From: an uncultured Lachnospiraceae bacterium
Lineage (GTDB): Bacteria; Bacillota; Clostridia; Lachnospirales; Lachnospiraceae
Length of the DNA stretch: 64,000 nucleotides
Direction of reading: 5' to 3'
Assembly: GCA_903789615.1 (NCBI GenBank)
Contig: CAIFEV010000002.1
Coordinates: forward strand, 248,001-312,000
Shown here: piece by piece, positions 49,894-58,464 of the stretch
Layout of the letters: each line of letters opens with the position of its first letter
Numbering within the stretch: position 1 is the first letter of the stretch
The notes under the pieces: model-generated
What the model was told of the DNA's origin: nothing
The model's input: the letters and a program-made list of their open reading frames with translations, nothing else
Databases searched by the model: none
Program-made: the position numbers and the translations under genes

Positions 49894-52575
49894 ATGGAAC
49901 CTAAAAAATCAGAATTCAATAAAGTCCTCTCCATGTGGGACATCCTGGTAATCGCCTTTGGCGCCATGATCGGATGGGGCTGGGTCGTTTCAAGCGGTGA
50001 CTGGATCGAGCGCGGCGGCGTTATCGGCGCGATGCTCGGCTTTGTTATCGGCGGCATCATGATCTTCTTCATCGGTCTGACCTACGCGGAGCTGACATCC
50101 GCCATGCCCCAGTGCGGCGGTGAGCACGTTTTCTCGCACCGGGCAATGGGGCCTTACGGATCCTTTGTCTGCACCTGGGCCATCATCTTCGGCTACGTCA
50201 GCGTTGTATGCTTTGAAGCCTGTGCGCTGCCGACCATTATAGCGTACCTGTATCCGCCGTTTCTGCAGGGGTATCTTTACACAGTGAACGGATTCGCTAT
50301 TTATGCCACCTGGCTCGTGACCGCCATGGTCTGCGCGATCCTCATCACCGCCCTGAACATCATCGGGACCAAGACCGCTGCCAACCTTCAGACCGTCCTC
50401 ACGGTCATCATCGGCGCAGCCGGCATCCTGCTCATCGTCGGCTCTCTTTTTTCCGGCAGCGTATCCAATCTGGAAGGCCAGATATTTGAAGGAGATTCGG
50501 CCGGCAGCATCTTCAATGCGATTCTGAAAGTTGCCCTGACCACCCCATTCTTCTTCATCGGATTTGACGTCATCCCGCAGGCGGCGGAGGAAATCTCCGG
50601 ATCCCTCAAAAAAGTCGGAAAAATGCTGATTCTCTCCATCGTCCTCGCGGTCTGCTTCTATGCTCTTGTCATCTTTGCCGTCGGATATGTTCTAAACCGC
50701 AGTGAAATTGCCTCGGCTGTCGGCTCCGCCTCCGGCCTTGTGACTGCCGATGCAATGGAAAAGGCGTTCCACTCCTCCGTCATGGCCAAGGTCGTCATCA
50801 TCGGCGGTCTGTGCGGCATCGTAACAAGCTGGAACTCATTCCTCATCGGCGCGTCCCGGGCTATGTACTCCATGGCGAAGTCCTACATGATCCCGACCAC
50901 CTTCGGAAAGCTTCACCCGAAGCACAAAACTCCAATCAATTCCCTGCTTCTCATCGGCATCATCTCGGTTCTGGCGCCGCTTCTGGGCCGTTCCATGCTG
51001 GTATACGCGATGGACGCCGGCAACTTTGCCTGCTGTACCGCCTACTGCATGGTCGCTCTTTCCTTCCTGATCCTGCGAAAAAAAGAGCCGGATATGGACC
51101 GGCCGTACAAAATCCGCCACGCAAAATTCGTCGGAATCATGGCCGTCATCATGAGCGGCGCGATGGTTGTCCTCTACATCATCCCCGGAACCGGCGTGAC
51201 ACTGGCTCCGATCGAGTGGGGCATCCTCATCGCCTGGTGCCTGCTCGGCGTTGTCTTCGCCGTGAGCTGCAAGAAGAAATATGGCAGTGAGTTCGGCGCC
51301 CTGGACAACATCCTCATTGAAAATGAAGGCGAGGGCAAAAAGATCAACGTCACCGCAGCTCCCAAGGATGTATCCGTCGCCATCGACATGGAGCGGATCC
51401 GCACAAAGGAACTCGCCGCTTCCGCCCCCGTCCCGGTTGAAAAGAAGGTTTTCAGCTTCTTCCTTCCGATTTCTGTTCAGTACGGGTTCGACAAGAGTGC
51501 GGAAGTCGGGAAACTCGCGAAACCGTTCGGAAAGAAGGCACTCATCGTCACCGGCCATTCCAGCGCGAAGAAATCCGGGCTGTATGACAAGGTCAACAAT
51601 GCACTGCTGGCGGAGGGCATCCAGACCGCGCTCTTTGACAAGGCAAGGCCGAATCCCCTCACCACCGACGCCATCGAGGGTGCGCATTTCCTCATGGAAA
51701 ATGGCTGTGACTTCGTCGTGGCCATCGGCGGCGGATCGGTCATCGACTGCGCGAAGGGCATCGCCTTCTGCGCCGTCAACGGCGACAATATCGACGATTA
51801 TATCTACGCAAAAAAGGCTTCCGACCTGGCGCTGCCGATCGTGACCATCCCGACGACATGCGGCACCGGCTCCGAGGGCAACGGCTTCGCCGTTCTGACC
51901 AATCCGGACAACGGCGACAAGAAATCCCTGCGCTGCGCGTCCATCGCGCCGAAGGTGGCGATCGTCGACCCGGAGAACATGATGACCATGCCGGCTCCGG
52001 TCCTGGCATCCGTCGGCTACGATGCACTCTGCCATCTGATGGAAGCCTACACCGCGCGGAACGCCCAGCCGTTCACCGATGCGCTCTGCCTGTACGCGAT
52101 GCCTCTCATCGTGAAAAATCTGCCGCGTGCCTGCGCGGATCCTTCCGACAAGGAAGCCTGGGCCGCCCTTTCCATCGCAGCCACAATCGGCGGGATGGTC
52201 ATCGGTCAGGCCGGCGTCACCCTGTCGCACGCGATGGAGCACCCGCTCTCCGGAATGAAGAACATCGTCCACGGAAGAGGACTGGCGGTGCTGAGCCCAT
52301 TTGTCATAGAAAAAACGTGCAAAGGCAACCGCTACAAGTTCGGCAACATCGCCCGGATTCTGGGCGGCATGACCGCCGACGATGCGGCGCCGCTGCTGCG
52401 CTCCTTCTCGGACGGGCTGGGGCTTGAGAACAATCTGAAGGCCCTCGGCTTCTCCGAAAACGATATCCCATGGCTCACGGAGAACTGCAGGAAGGTCTCC
52501 GCCGGAAATCTTGCCAATACGCCGGTCGAGGTCAGTGACGACATGATTTCCGAAATCTACAAGGCAGCAATGTAG
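49894..52575 (+). CDS. Fusion of APC-family amino-acid permease and iron-type alcohol dehydrogenase
   Basis: 893 residues. Residues 1 to about 465 are an APC transporter of about 12 membrane segments (MWDILVIAFGAMIGWGWVVSSGDW; SRAMYSMAKSYMIPTTFGKLH). A 50-residue hydrophilic linker follows. Residues about 518-893 are a full group III (iron) dehydrogenase: VYGF-like ISVQYGFDKS, AIGGGSVIDCAKG, TIPTTCGTGSEG. All four metal ligands are present (Asp710, His714, His779, His793), with family spacing. ATG 49894 has GGAGGA ten bases upstream; the reading frame is continuous with no stop or ribosome site at the joint. Likely imports an amino acid and reduces its derived semialdehyde; 4-hydroxybutyrate dehydrogenase is one candidate. 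Confidence 0.9.
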   Translation: MEPKKSEFNKVLSMWDILVIAFGAMIGWGWVVSSGDWIERGGVIGAMLGFVIGGIMIFFIGLTYAELTSAMPQCGGEHVFSHRAMGPYGSFVCTWAIIFGYVSVVCFEACALPTIIAYLYPPFLQGYLYTVNGFAIYATWLVTAMVCAILITALNIIGTKTAANLQTVLTVIIGAAGILLIVGSLFSGSVSNLEGQIFEGDSAGSIFNAILKVALTTPFFFIGFDVIPQAAEEISGSLKKVGKMLILSIVLAVCFYALVIFAVGYVLNRSEIASAVGSASGLVTADAMEKAFHSSVMAKVVIIGGLCGIVTSWNSFLIGASRAMYSMAKSYMIPTTFGKLHPKHKTPINSLLLIGIISVLAPLLGRSMLVYAMDAGNFACCTAYCMVALSFLILRKKEPDMDRPYKIRHAKFVGIMAVIMSGAMVVLYIIPGTGVTLAPIEWGILIAWCLLGVVFAVSCKKKYGSEFGALDNILIENEGEGKKINVTAAPKDVSVAIDMERIRTKELAASAPVPVEKKVFSFFLPISVQYGFDKSAEVGKLAKPFGKKALIVTGHSSAKKSGLYDKVNNALLAEGIQTALFDKARPNPLTTDAIEGAHFLMENGCDFVVAIGGGSVIDCAKGIAFCAVNGDNIDDYIYAKKASDLALPIVTIPTTCGTGSEGNGFAVLTNPDNGDKKSLRCASIAPKVAIVDPENMMTMPAPVLASVGYDALCHLMEAYTARNAQPFTDALCLYAMPLIVKNLPRACADPSDKEAWAALSIAATIGGMVIGQAGVTLSHAMEHPLSGMKNIVHGRGLAVLSPFVIEKTCKGNRYKFGNIARILGGMTADDAAPLLRSFSDGLGLENNLKALGFSENDIPWLTENCRKVSAGNLANTPVEVSDDMISEIYKAAM

Positions 52576-52615
52576 TCCCGGTTTTCCTCCAACTAAACTC
52601 AGGAACTGCTGCAGG

Positions 52616-52654
52616 CCGCAGGCCCCTTCCCCAGGGGGTCTGCGGTTATTTTAT
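52616..52654 (+). terminator. Terminator of the permease-dehydrogenase operon
   Basis: CCGCAGGCCCC pairs with GGGGTCTGCGG (one G-T pair), followed by TTATTTTAT. It lies 40 bases after the stop codon. Confidence 0.8.
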
Positions 52655-52682
52655 ATCCCGTTTTCAGGGTGCGGCGCTTGAA

Positions 52683-52720
52683 AAAAGAACCCCGGGCCTT
52701 ACCTGACCCGGGATTCTTTT
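52683..52720 (-). terminator. Terminator of the uxaB-like gene, usable in both directions
   Basis: AAAAGAA and CCCGGG pair with CCCGGG and TTCTTTT around a 10-base loop (one mismatch). On the minus strand it ends in TTCTTTTTT, 33 bases after the uxaB-like stop. Confidence 0.8.
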
Positions 52721-52752
52721 CATTTGTCATATATGCTGAGACGTTTCTGCTC

Positions 52753-54246
52753 TCACAGCACCGAAGCGTATGCCGCCTTGGCGCCGTCCCTGCGGATCTT
52801 CTCAAGGTCTTCGTATACCTTGTCCTCAAGGCCTGCAACCTTCGTGAGATCCTCATCCCACATCTGGGTGTCGGACAGAACATCCTTCACAAGGGTCTTG
52901 TCGTCCGCGTCCTTGTGAGCCCAGTAGAAGTCCAGAACCCAGGCGTCATCCTGGATCTTGTACTCATTTCCGGCAGCACGCCTGCCGATCAGGCCATCCG
53001 CTTCTCTTCTCTGCAGATTCGTGGAATAGAAAGCGATGTATGCGGCAAAGCCCATGCAGAGAGCCTCCGGCAGCTTGCCGAACTTCTCGTTGTACTCAAG
53101 CAGCGACGGAAGATCTCTTGCCTTCCACTTCGAGGTTGAGTTCAGGGAGATGCTCATCAGCTGATGGTCGACAAACGGGTTATTGAACCGGTCGGTCACA
53201 GCCGCCGCGAAATTCTCGCAGTCTGTCTTGTCAAGCGGCAGAATCGGGATAACCTCGCCGAGCAGCTTGTTCATGAAGCCGTGAACGGTTTCGTCATGCA
53301 TGCAGTCGCGGACAATGTCAAATCCGGCCAGATAAGCGCCGAGAACAAAACCGGTGTGCGCGCCGTTCAGGATTCTTACCTTTCTCTTCTTGTACGGGGC
53401 AACTTCCGGAACAACATGAACGTTGAGCCCCGCCTTCTTGAACGGAAGCTTGTCAGCCAGTGCAGCCGGTCCCTCGATGTACCATACGCCGAATACCTCG
53501 CTGATGTCCTTGAGGTCATCCAGATATCCGTTGTCCTTGTCCATCTGCTCTGCCATGGCGGCGTCTCTCACGCGGCCCGGGACAATACGGTCAACCAGCG
53601 TGGAGCAGAAGAGGCAGTCATCGGTGATGTACTTCTTGAAGTCCTCACCGTATCCCCAGTCATCCGCGTGCTTGAGGACGTCCTTCTTGAGTTCCTGGCC
53701 GTTCGCGTCGATCAGCTCACAGGAAAGGAATGTGATGCCCGGCTTGCCGGCCTTGAAGCGCTTGTAGAGCAGAACCGTAACCTTGGCTGGGAACGACGTC
53801 GGCGGCTGCTGGTCCGGCGTGCAGGACGGATCATAGGTGATGCCGGCTTCGGTCGTATTGGAAGCCATGTACTCCAGGTCGTCGGAAACCGCGATCTCTT
53901 CGATCTTCTTCCAGTCAGCCGCATCATACGGATTGTAGCAGGCGTCAACCGAGGAGATCACGCGCTTTCTGTCAACCTTCTCCCCGTTCTCCGTGCCGCG
54001 CAGATACAGCGTGTACAGGCCCTCCTGTGCGTTGATGTACTCCGTCAGTCCGCGGTCGATCGGCTGTACCAGGGCAACCTTGCCGTTCCAGCCCACCTTT
54101 TCGTTGGCCATGTCGAACCAGTAGTCGACAAATGCACGCAGGAAATTGCCTTCGCCGAACTGCAGGACCTTGACCGGAGCGCCCTTTTCCAGGATGTACC
54201 CCTTGTAGCCGCTCTCTTTGAGCACCTTGTAATTCAACTTTTCCAT
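52753..54246 (-). CDS. uxaB: Tagaturonate reductase/mannitol dehydrogenase-family protein
   Basis: 497 residues of the polyol/hexonate dehydrogenase family. The NAD-binding start KVLQFGEGNFLRAFVDYWFD is the Firmicutes UxaB form. The catalytic region reads KKRKVRILNGAHTGFVLGAYLAGFDIVRD (Lys and N-x-x-H). UxaB reduces tagaturonate to altronate in galacturonate breakdown. ATG 54246 follows AAGGGAG. It is divergent from an MFS transporter with a cre-like site between, which fits a catabolic role. Mannitol or fructuronate activity cannot be excluded. Confidence 0.85.
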   Translation of the reverse strand: MEKLNYKVLKESGYKGYILEKGAPVKVLQFGEGNFLRAFVDYWFDMANEKVGWNGKVALVQPIDRGLTEYINAQEGLYTLYLRGTENGEKVDRKRVISSVDACYNPYDAADWKKIEEIAVSDDLEYMASNTTEAGITYDPSCTPDQQPPTSFPAKVTVLLYKRFKAGKPGITFLSCELIDANGQELKKDVLKHADDWGYGEDFKKYITDDCLFCSTLVDRIVPGRVRDAAMAEQMDKDNGYLDDLKDISEVFGVWYIEGPAALADKLPFKKAGLNVHVVPEVAPYKKRKVRILNGAHTGFVLGAYLAGFDIVRDCMHDETVHGFMNKLLGEVIPILPLDKTDCENFAAAVTDRFNNPFVDHQLMSISLNSTSKWKARDLPSLLEYNEKFGKLPEALCMGFAAYIAFYSTNLQRREADGLIGRRAAGNEYKIQDDAWVLDFYWAHKDADDKTLVKDVLSDTQMWDEDLTKVAGLEDKVYEDLEKIRRDGAKAAYASVL

Positions 54247-54321
54247 AAAAAACTCCCTTCCCGTGATGCTTTTTTGCATGACAAATGGCGCTGATTTTTG
54301 ACATTTCAGCACATTGGGATT

Positions 54322-54353
54322 ATTATACCATTAATCGTATGAAAGTGCTTACA
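54322..54353. promoter_or_regulatory. cre-like site and -10 element between uxaB-like and MFS genes
   Basis: TGTAAGCACTTTCA on the minus strand (54340-54353) matches the CcpA consensus TGWAARCGYTWNCW at all but one position. A perfect minus-strand TATAAT lies at 54322-54327, so the cre would overlap the -35 region of the uxaB-like promoter. This predicts glucose repression of one or both genes. Confidence 0.6.
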
Positions 54354-54397
54354 TTTCATGATTTGTCATAAAAATTTTTTATGGGGACCAGGGGACT

Positions 54398-55582
54398 ATG
54401 GAATCTTCGTACAACAGACTTCATTACCGCACCGGCATGATCTGCTTTTTCTTAAGCGGCATCGGCGCCATCTCCTCCGGTATCGTAGTCAGTCTTCTGC
54501 GCGACCGCTATGGCTTCAGCTACGGCTTTACCGGCACGCTTGTTTCGGTGATGAGCATCGGCAACATGATCTCACTTCTCATCGCCGGCGTCCTTCCGGA
54601 TCTGATCGGCGAGAAAGCAACCACGCTGATCCTGTGCAGCGGATACGCGATCGGCTACACCCTGATGGCCTTCACGGGAAATCCGGCGCTCCTGCTTTTT
54701 GCCTTCCTGACCGCCGGCATCGCGAAGGGCTGCGCAGCCAACAAGTGCACGGTACTGGCGGGCAACAATACCGATGACAAGCCCCGGGCCATGAACCTGA
54801 TGAACGCGTGGTTTGCGCTCGGCGCGCTGCTTTGCCCGTTCCTCATCTCCTTCACCGGAAATTTCGGTTTTTCACTTCCGATGCTCTCCGTCGGCGCCGT
54901 CGGACTACTGCTCTGGTTTCTTTTCCTGCGCGCCGCTCTTCCGGGCAAAGCCTCCGTCACCGGTGCCGCCGGTGACGCAAAAGCAAAGACGGACTATTCT
55001 TTTCTTAAAAATCCTGTCTTCTGGATTCTGACGATGCTTCTCTTCTGCGAGAACGGCGCCGAGTACACGGTAAACGGCTGGCTTGTGACCTACTACAAAA
55101 ATGAGGAAATCCTGACCGGAACTCTCGCCGCCTACATCGTTACGGTGCAGTGGCTCTTTACGCTGGCCGGGCGTCTGTTTCTGGCATACGGCATCAAGGT
55201 CCGGAACACTTTCAAGGCCCTCTCTCTCATGGGCGCCGGCCTGAGTGTGATGTACATCATCCTGATCCGCATGACCTCCGCCGTTCCCGCCGTCATCGCC
55301 CTCGGGCTTTTCTCGCTTGGCATCGCCGGCGTCTATCCGATGGCTGTCGCCAGCGTCGGCCGAATGATGAACTCCGCCAGTGTGGGCGTCATGCTCTCCA
55401 TCGCCGGCATAGGCGGCATCCTCTTTCCGTGGTTTGTGGGAATCATCGCCGACAACACGACGCTTCGCACCGGCATGGCCGTGAACATCATTCCCTGTGT
55501 GGGGATTCTGTCCCTCTCCCTGCTGATGCTGTTTCTGACGGGAAGACAGGAGAAGAAAAACAAGGGAATGGCAGCCGGATGA
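54398..55582 (+). CDS. MFS transporter (FucP-like sugar/organic-acid carrier)
   Basis: 394 residues, about 12 membrane segments. GMICFFLSGIGAISSGIVVSLLRDRYGFSYGFTGTLVSV at the start and the loop LPDLIGEKATTLILC (variant of the MFS A motif). AVNIIPCVGILSL lies near the end. The weak GGGGACCAGGGG is the only possible ribosome site. Divergent from the uxaB-like gene; a role in hexuronate or sugar uptake is inferred from position only. Confidence 0.88.
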   Translation: MESSYNRLHYRTGMICFFLSGIGAISSGIVVSLLRDRYGFSYGFTGTLVSVMSIGNMISLLIAGVLPDLIGEKATTLILCSGYAIGYTLMAFTGNPALLLFAFLTAGIAKGCAANKCTVLAGNNTDDKPRAMNLMNAWFALGALLCPFLISFTGNFGFSLPMLSVGAVGLLLWFLFLRAALPGKASVTGAAGDAKAKTDYSFLKNPVFWILTMLLFCENGAEYTVNGWLVTYYKNEEILTGTLAAYIVTVQWLFTLAGRLFLAYGIKVRNTFKALSLMGAGLSVMYIILIRMTSAVPAVIALGLFSLGIAGVYPMAVASVGRMMNSASVGVMLSIAGIGGILFPWFVGIIADNTTLRTGMAVNIIPCVGILSLSLLMLFLTGRQEKKNKGMAAG

Positions 55583-55688
55583 CACCAGGTGTGTCCCGGC
55601 CGCATCGAAAATCGGCTTTTCCCCGATTTCCGGGGACAAATTCAGGTCTCCCGGAATGCCTCTTTCAGCCAGACAAACGATTCTTGCC

Positions 55689-55738
55689 ATTTCCGCTGAA
55701 TTTTCGGCCCTCGAGTCGGACTTCCTTTCAGCGGAAAT
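55689..55738. repeat. Intergenic inverted repeat
   Basis: ATTTCCGCTGAA (55689-55700) and TTCAGCGGAAAT (55727-55738) are perfect 12-bp complements, loop 26. A related CCGCTGAAAGCGG lies at 55818-55830. It could serve as terminator between convergent genes, but it has no clean T run. Confidence 0.65.
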
Positions 55739-55832
55739 CTCTTTTTAAATTCAATTGCTGAAAGGTATTGGCTTTGGCCTATAATAATTTCAGCTATTAT
55801 CGGGTCGCGGACAAAATCCGCTGAAAGCGGCA

Positions 55833-55925
55833 AAATCCGCGGCCTCACCACGCATCGAAAAAATAAGGCTAAGAGAGCATCCGATGACGCCCGCGAAATC
55901 CGGGACCTCACCACGCATCGAAAAA
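55833..55925. repeat. Pair of 30-bp direct repeats
   Basis: Segments 55833-55862 and 55896-55925 are identical at 28 of 30 positions, with core CCTCACCACGCATCGAAAAA, spaced 63 bases start to start. A partial third copy (CCGCATCGAAAA) lies at 55598. The 348-base gap 55583-55930 holds these repeats and the inverted repeat and no credible gene. The pattern suggests a dispersed intergenic element. Confidence 0.7.
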
Positions 55926-55930
55926 GCAAG

Positions 55931-56593
55931 TCAAGGCTTACTCCCGCTGATATCCTGCCTCCCCTCCCGGACCATCCGGATCTCTCCGAACGTATCCGGC
56001 CGGTGAAAATCCGGCTTTGAGGCCGGATAGGGCCGCCACATGCCGTAGTGCGGATACTCCGTCTCATCCCCGCATTTGTAGAAGTTGGCCCGGATGACTT
56101 TGAAGGCCGGCCGGAGCGGGGGAGCTGCCGCGCAGCCGTCACTGCTGTTGCTGCTGCTGTTTTCGCTTTCACGGTCAACGGCCGTGAAATCCGGGATGTA
56201 TGCGCGGATGAGGGAGAACGGCACCCGGTAGGAAACCTCCCAGAAGTCTTCGTGCACCGCTGCCCGGATCCGCATGGCAGACAGCTCCGGAACACGCAGC
56301 TCCCGGTATTCCTCCCGGTTTCTGCGAAACGACGCATACATCGCACCGTTTGCGTTCACCTCAAAATTAAAATACCAGGCACACGTGGCCGGCTGAAACT
56401 GCACAAACCACTCCGCGCAGCTGTCCGTGTGCACGAAGTGCATCGCCCGGGTCTCCACACGCCTCGGATTTTTCTCCTGTACCGTGACGTGCAGGAAAAA
56501 TGCATCTTCTCCCAGACGCAGCGTAAATACCGTCTCCGGCTTATATCCGTTTGTATCCCACGGATAGGTCAGTCTGAATGTCTGTCCGCTCAT
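55931..56593 (-). CDS. Carbohydrate-binding family 9-like protein
   Basis: 220 residues. It resembles stand-alone CBM9-like/DOMON-type domains: FRLTYPWDTNGYKPETVFTLRLGEDAFFLHVTVQEKNP, DSCAEWFVQF, WYFNFEVNANGAMYASF, FWEVSYRVPFSLI and HYGMWRPY. A Ser/Asn-rich insert (about 140-155) is present. No signal peptide. ATG 56593 follows GGGAGC; an in-frame TTG further upstream is less likely. Last gene of the GalNAc-type glycan operon, 39 bases after the permease gene. Confidence 0.82.
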   Translation of the reverse strand: MSGQTFRLTYPWDTNGYKPETVFTLRLGEDAFFLHVTVQEKNPRRVETRAMHFVHTDSCAEWFVQFQPATCAWYFNFEVNANGAMYASFRRNREEYRELRVPELSAMRIRAAVHEDFWEVSYRVPFSLIRAYIPDFTAVDRESENSSSNSSDGCAAAPPLRPAFKVIRANFYKCGDETEYPHYGMWRPYPASKPDFHRPDTFGEIRMVREGRQDISGSKP

Positions 56594-56632
56594 ATCTGCT
56601 CCCAATGTCAGCCTGGCACAAAGCAGGTACTC

Positions 56633-57472
56633 TCATCCCTTGATGCCGGTGTGTGCAATGCCTTCAATAAACTGATTCTGGAAAATAAAGAATACCACTA
56701 CCAGTGGGATCACGGCCAGAACCGCGCCGGCCATCTGTGTCGGGTACTCGGTCGTATACTGGCCCTGCAGCGTGGAAAGCGCCGGCCCCAGCGTCATCTT
56801 GTCCATCGAGGTATTCACAATGAGCGGCCACATGAAATCGTTCCAGGCGAAACGGACTGTAAAGATCACAAGCGAGACCAGCCCCGGCTTTGCGAGCGGA
56901 AACATGATCTGCCAGAAAATCCGGTTCCGGCCGGCGCCGTCCACGATTGCCGCCTCTTCCATCTCCTTCGGAAGCGACATAAACGTCTGCCGCAGCAGGA
57001 AGGTGCCGAACGCCGAGAACAGATTCGGCAGGAACAGAGCCGGGATCGTGTCGAGCAGCCCGAGGTGCATGATGATCATGTACTGCGGGATCAGGAAAAT
57101 CTGCCCCGGGACCATCAGAACCGACAGGACCAGAATGAAAATCGCATTGCGGAACGGAAATTCAATCCTGGCAAATGCGTAAGCCGCCATCGAGCAGATG
57201 ATAATCTGCGCCACCGTGGTCACCACCGTGGAAATGATCGTATTCAGGTAAACCTTCGCAAAAGGAAGGGCACTCATGATCGTCGCATACGCCACGGCCG
57301 TAAAGTGTTCCGGCAGGATGGTCGGCGGGATGAGCATGGCCTCGCCCGATGTCTTGAAGGATGTGCAGATCATCCAGAAAAACGGGAAGACCGCGATGAA
57401 CAGGCCTGCAATGAGCAGAATGTGGACCACCACATGCGACGGTTTTATTTTCTTCTTTGAATCAGTCATCAT
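56633..57472 (-). CDS. Sugar ABC transporter permease (MalG type)
   Basis: 279 residues, six membrane segments. The EAA loop is EEAAIVDGAGRNRIFWQIMFPLAKPGLV. The end FFIFQNQFIEGIAHTGIKG is typical. It overlaps the partner permease by 11 bases. Works with that permease and the lipoprotein at 58465. Confidence 0.93.
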   Translation of the reverse strand: MMTDSKKKIKPSHVVVHILLIAGLFIAVFPFFWMICTSFKTSGEAMLIPPTILPEHFTAVAYATIMSALPFAKVYLNTIISTVVTTVAQIIICSMAAYAFARIEFPFRNAIFILVLSVLMVPGQIFLIPQYMIIMHLGLLDTIPALFLPNLFSAFGTFLLRQTFMSLPKEMEEAAIVDGAGRNRIFWQIMFPLAKPGLVSLVIFTVRFAWNDFMWPLIVNTSMDKMTLGPALSTLQGQYTTEYPTQMAGAVLAVIPLVVVFFIFQNQFIEGIAHTGIKG

Positions 57473-58370
57473 AGTTCACCCACTTTTTCTGCCCGATAAA
57501 CTGAATCAGCGTCACCAGCATAATCACCGCAAAGATCAGAATGGATATCGCTGCTGCGTATCCCTTGTGCCCGTACGAGAAGGCCTCGCGGTAGAACAGA
57601 GACACAACCGTCTGGGTGTCGTCAAAGGCCGGATTGGTCGTGCCGATCATCATGTAGACGACATCAAAGACCTGGAAGCCGCTGATGACAGATGTGATGA
57701 CAACAAAGAAGATCGTCGGACTCAGAAGCGGTACCGTGATGTGGAAAAACTGCGCAAAAGCGCCGCCGCCGTCAATGGCTGCCGCCTCGTAGTAGGACGG
57801 CGAGATGCCCTGCATTCCGGCCAGAAGAATGACCATGTTGTAGCCGATACTCATCCAGAGCCCGACCAGCATGATTACGTACAGCGCTGTCCCGGAGTCC
57901 GTCAGCCAGTTGTGCGTCGGAAGTCCCAGTACCTTCAGTGCGCTGTTTAACACACCCATCTGCTCGTTGAACATCCACTTCCAGACCATAGCCACAGCAG
58001 CCGACATGGTGATCGCCGGCAGGAAATACAGGGTCCGGTAGATGGATTTGCCGCGGATTTTCGTGTTGAGCAGCGCCGCAAGGATGATCGAGAGGATCAG
58101 TCCCACCGGCACCGTGATTACCACATACTTCAATGTATTGCCGAATGCCTTCAGCACATCCTGGTCCTGAAACAGTTTTCTGTAGTTCTCCAGCCCGACA
58201 AATGTTGTCATATTGAACTTGTTGACATCGTTAAAGCTGAACCAGATATTCTGAATGAACGGCCAGATATAGAAGATGAGAAGCCCGATAACAAGCGGGG
58301 CGATGTACAGATACGCAAATCCCCAGTCCCGCTTCTGTCTGGCGGACACTTTTCTTTTCGCTTTTTTCAT
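57462..58370 (-). CDS. Sugar ABC transporter permease (MalF type)
   Basis: 302 residues. Basic N-tail, six membrane segments, EAA loop YEAAAIDGGGAFAQFFHITVPLLSPTIFF. ATG 58370 follows GAGGGGTG; the open frame upstream lacks a ribosome site. It follows the binding-protein gene by 94 bases. No ATPase gene is nearby. Confidence 0.93.
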   Translation of the reverse strand: MKKAKRKVSARQKRDWGFAYLYIAPLVIGLLIFYIWPFIQNIWFSFNDVNKFNMTTFVGLENYRKLFQDQDVLKAFGNTLKYVVITVPVGLILSIILAALLNTKIRGKSIYRTLYFLPAITMSAAVAMVWKWMFNEQMGVLNSALKVLGLPTHNWLTDSGTALYVIMLVGLWMSIGYNMVILLAGMQGISPSYYEAAAIDGGGAFAQFFHITVPLLSPTIFFVVITSVISGFQVFDVVYMMIGTTNPAFDDTQTVVSLFYREAFSYGHKGYAAAISILIFAVIMLVTLIQFIGQKKWVNYDD

Positions 58371-58464
58371 AATGCACCCCTCACGCACCGGTGAGCCGGA
58401 AAGGAGGAGATGCACGCCGCATCTCCTCCCCTGCCTCACCTGAGGCCAGGCCTCAGATACCGCT

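Noticed and set aside
50836-52272. A 478-residue open frame on the minus strand opposite the permease-dehydrogenase gene
   Set aside because: It has no recognisable motif or ribosome site and low-complexity antisense composition; the plus-strand fusion is well supported.
55833-55925. Possible CRISPR remnant
   Set aside because: Only two 30-bp units with one spacer-sized gap of 33 bases, units not identical, and no cas genes in the window.
55642-56346. A 234-residue minus-strand open frame spanning the intergenic repeats
   Set aside because: Most of it is out of frame with the CBM9-like gene and the rest translates the direct repeats; no ribosome site.
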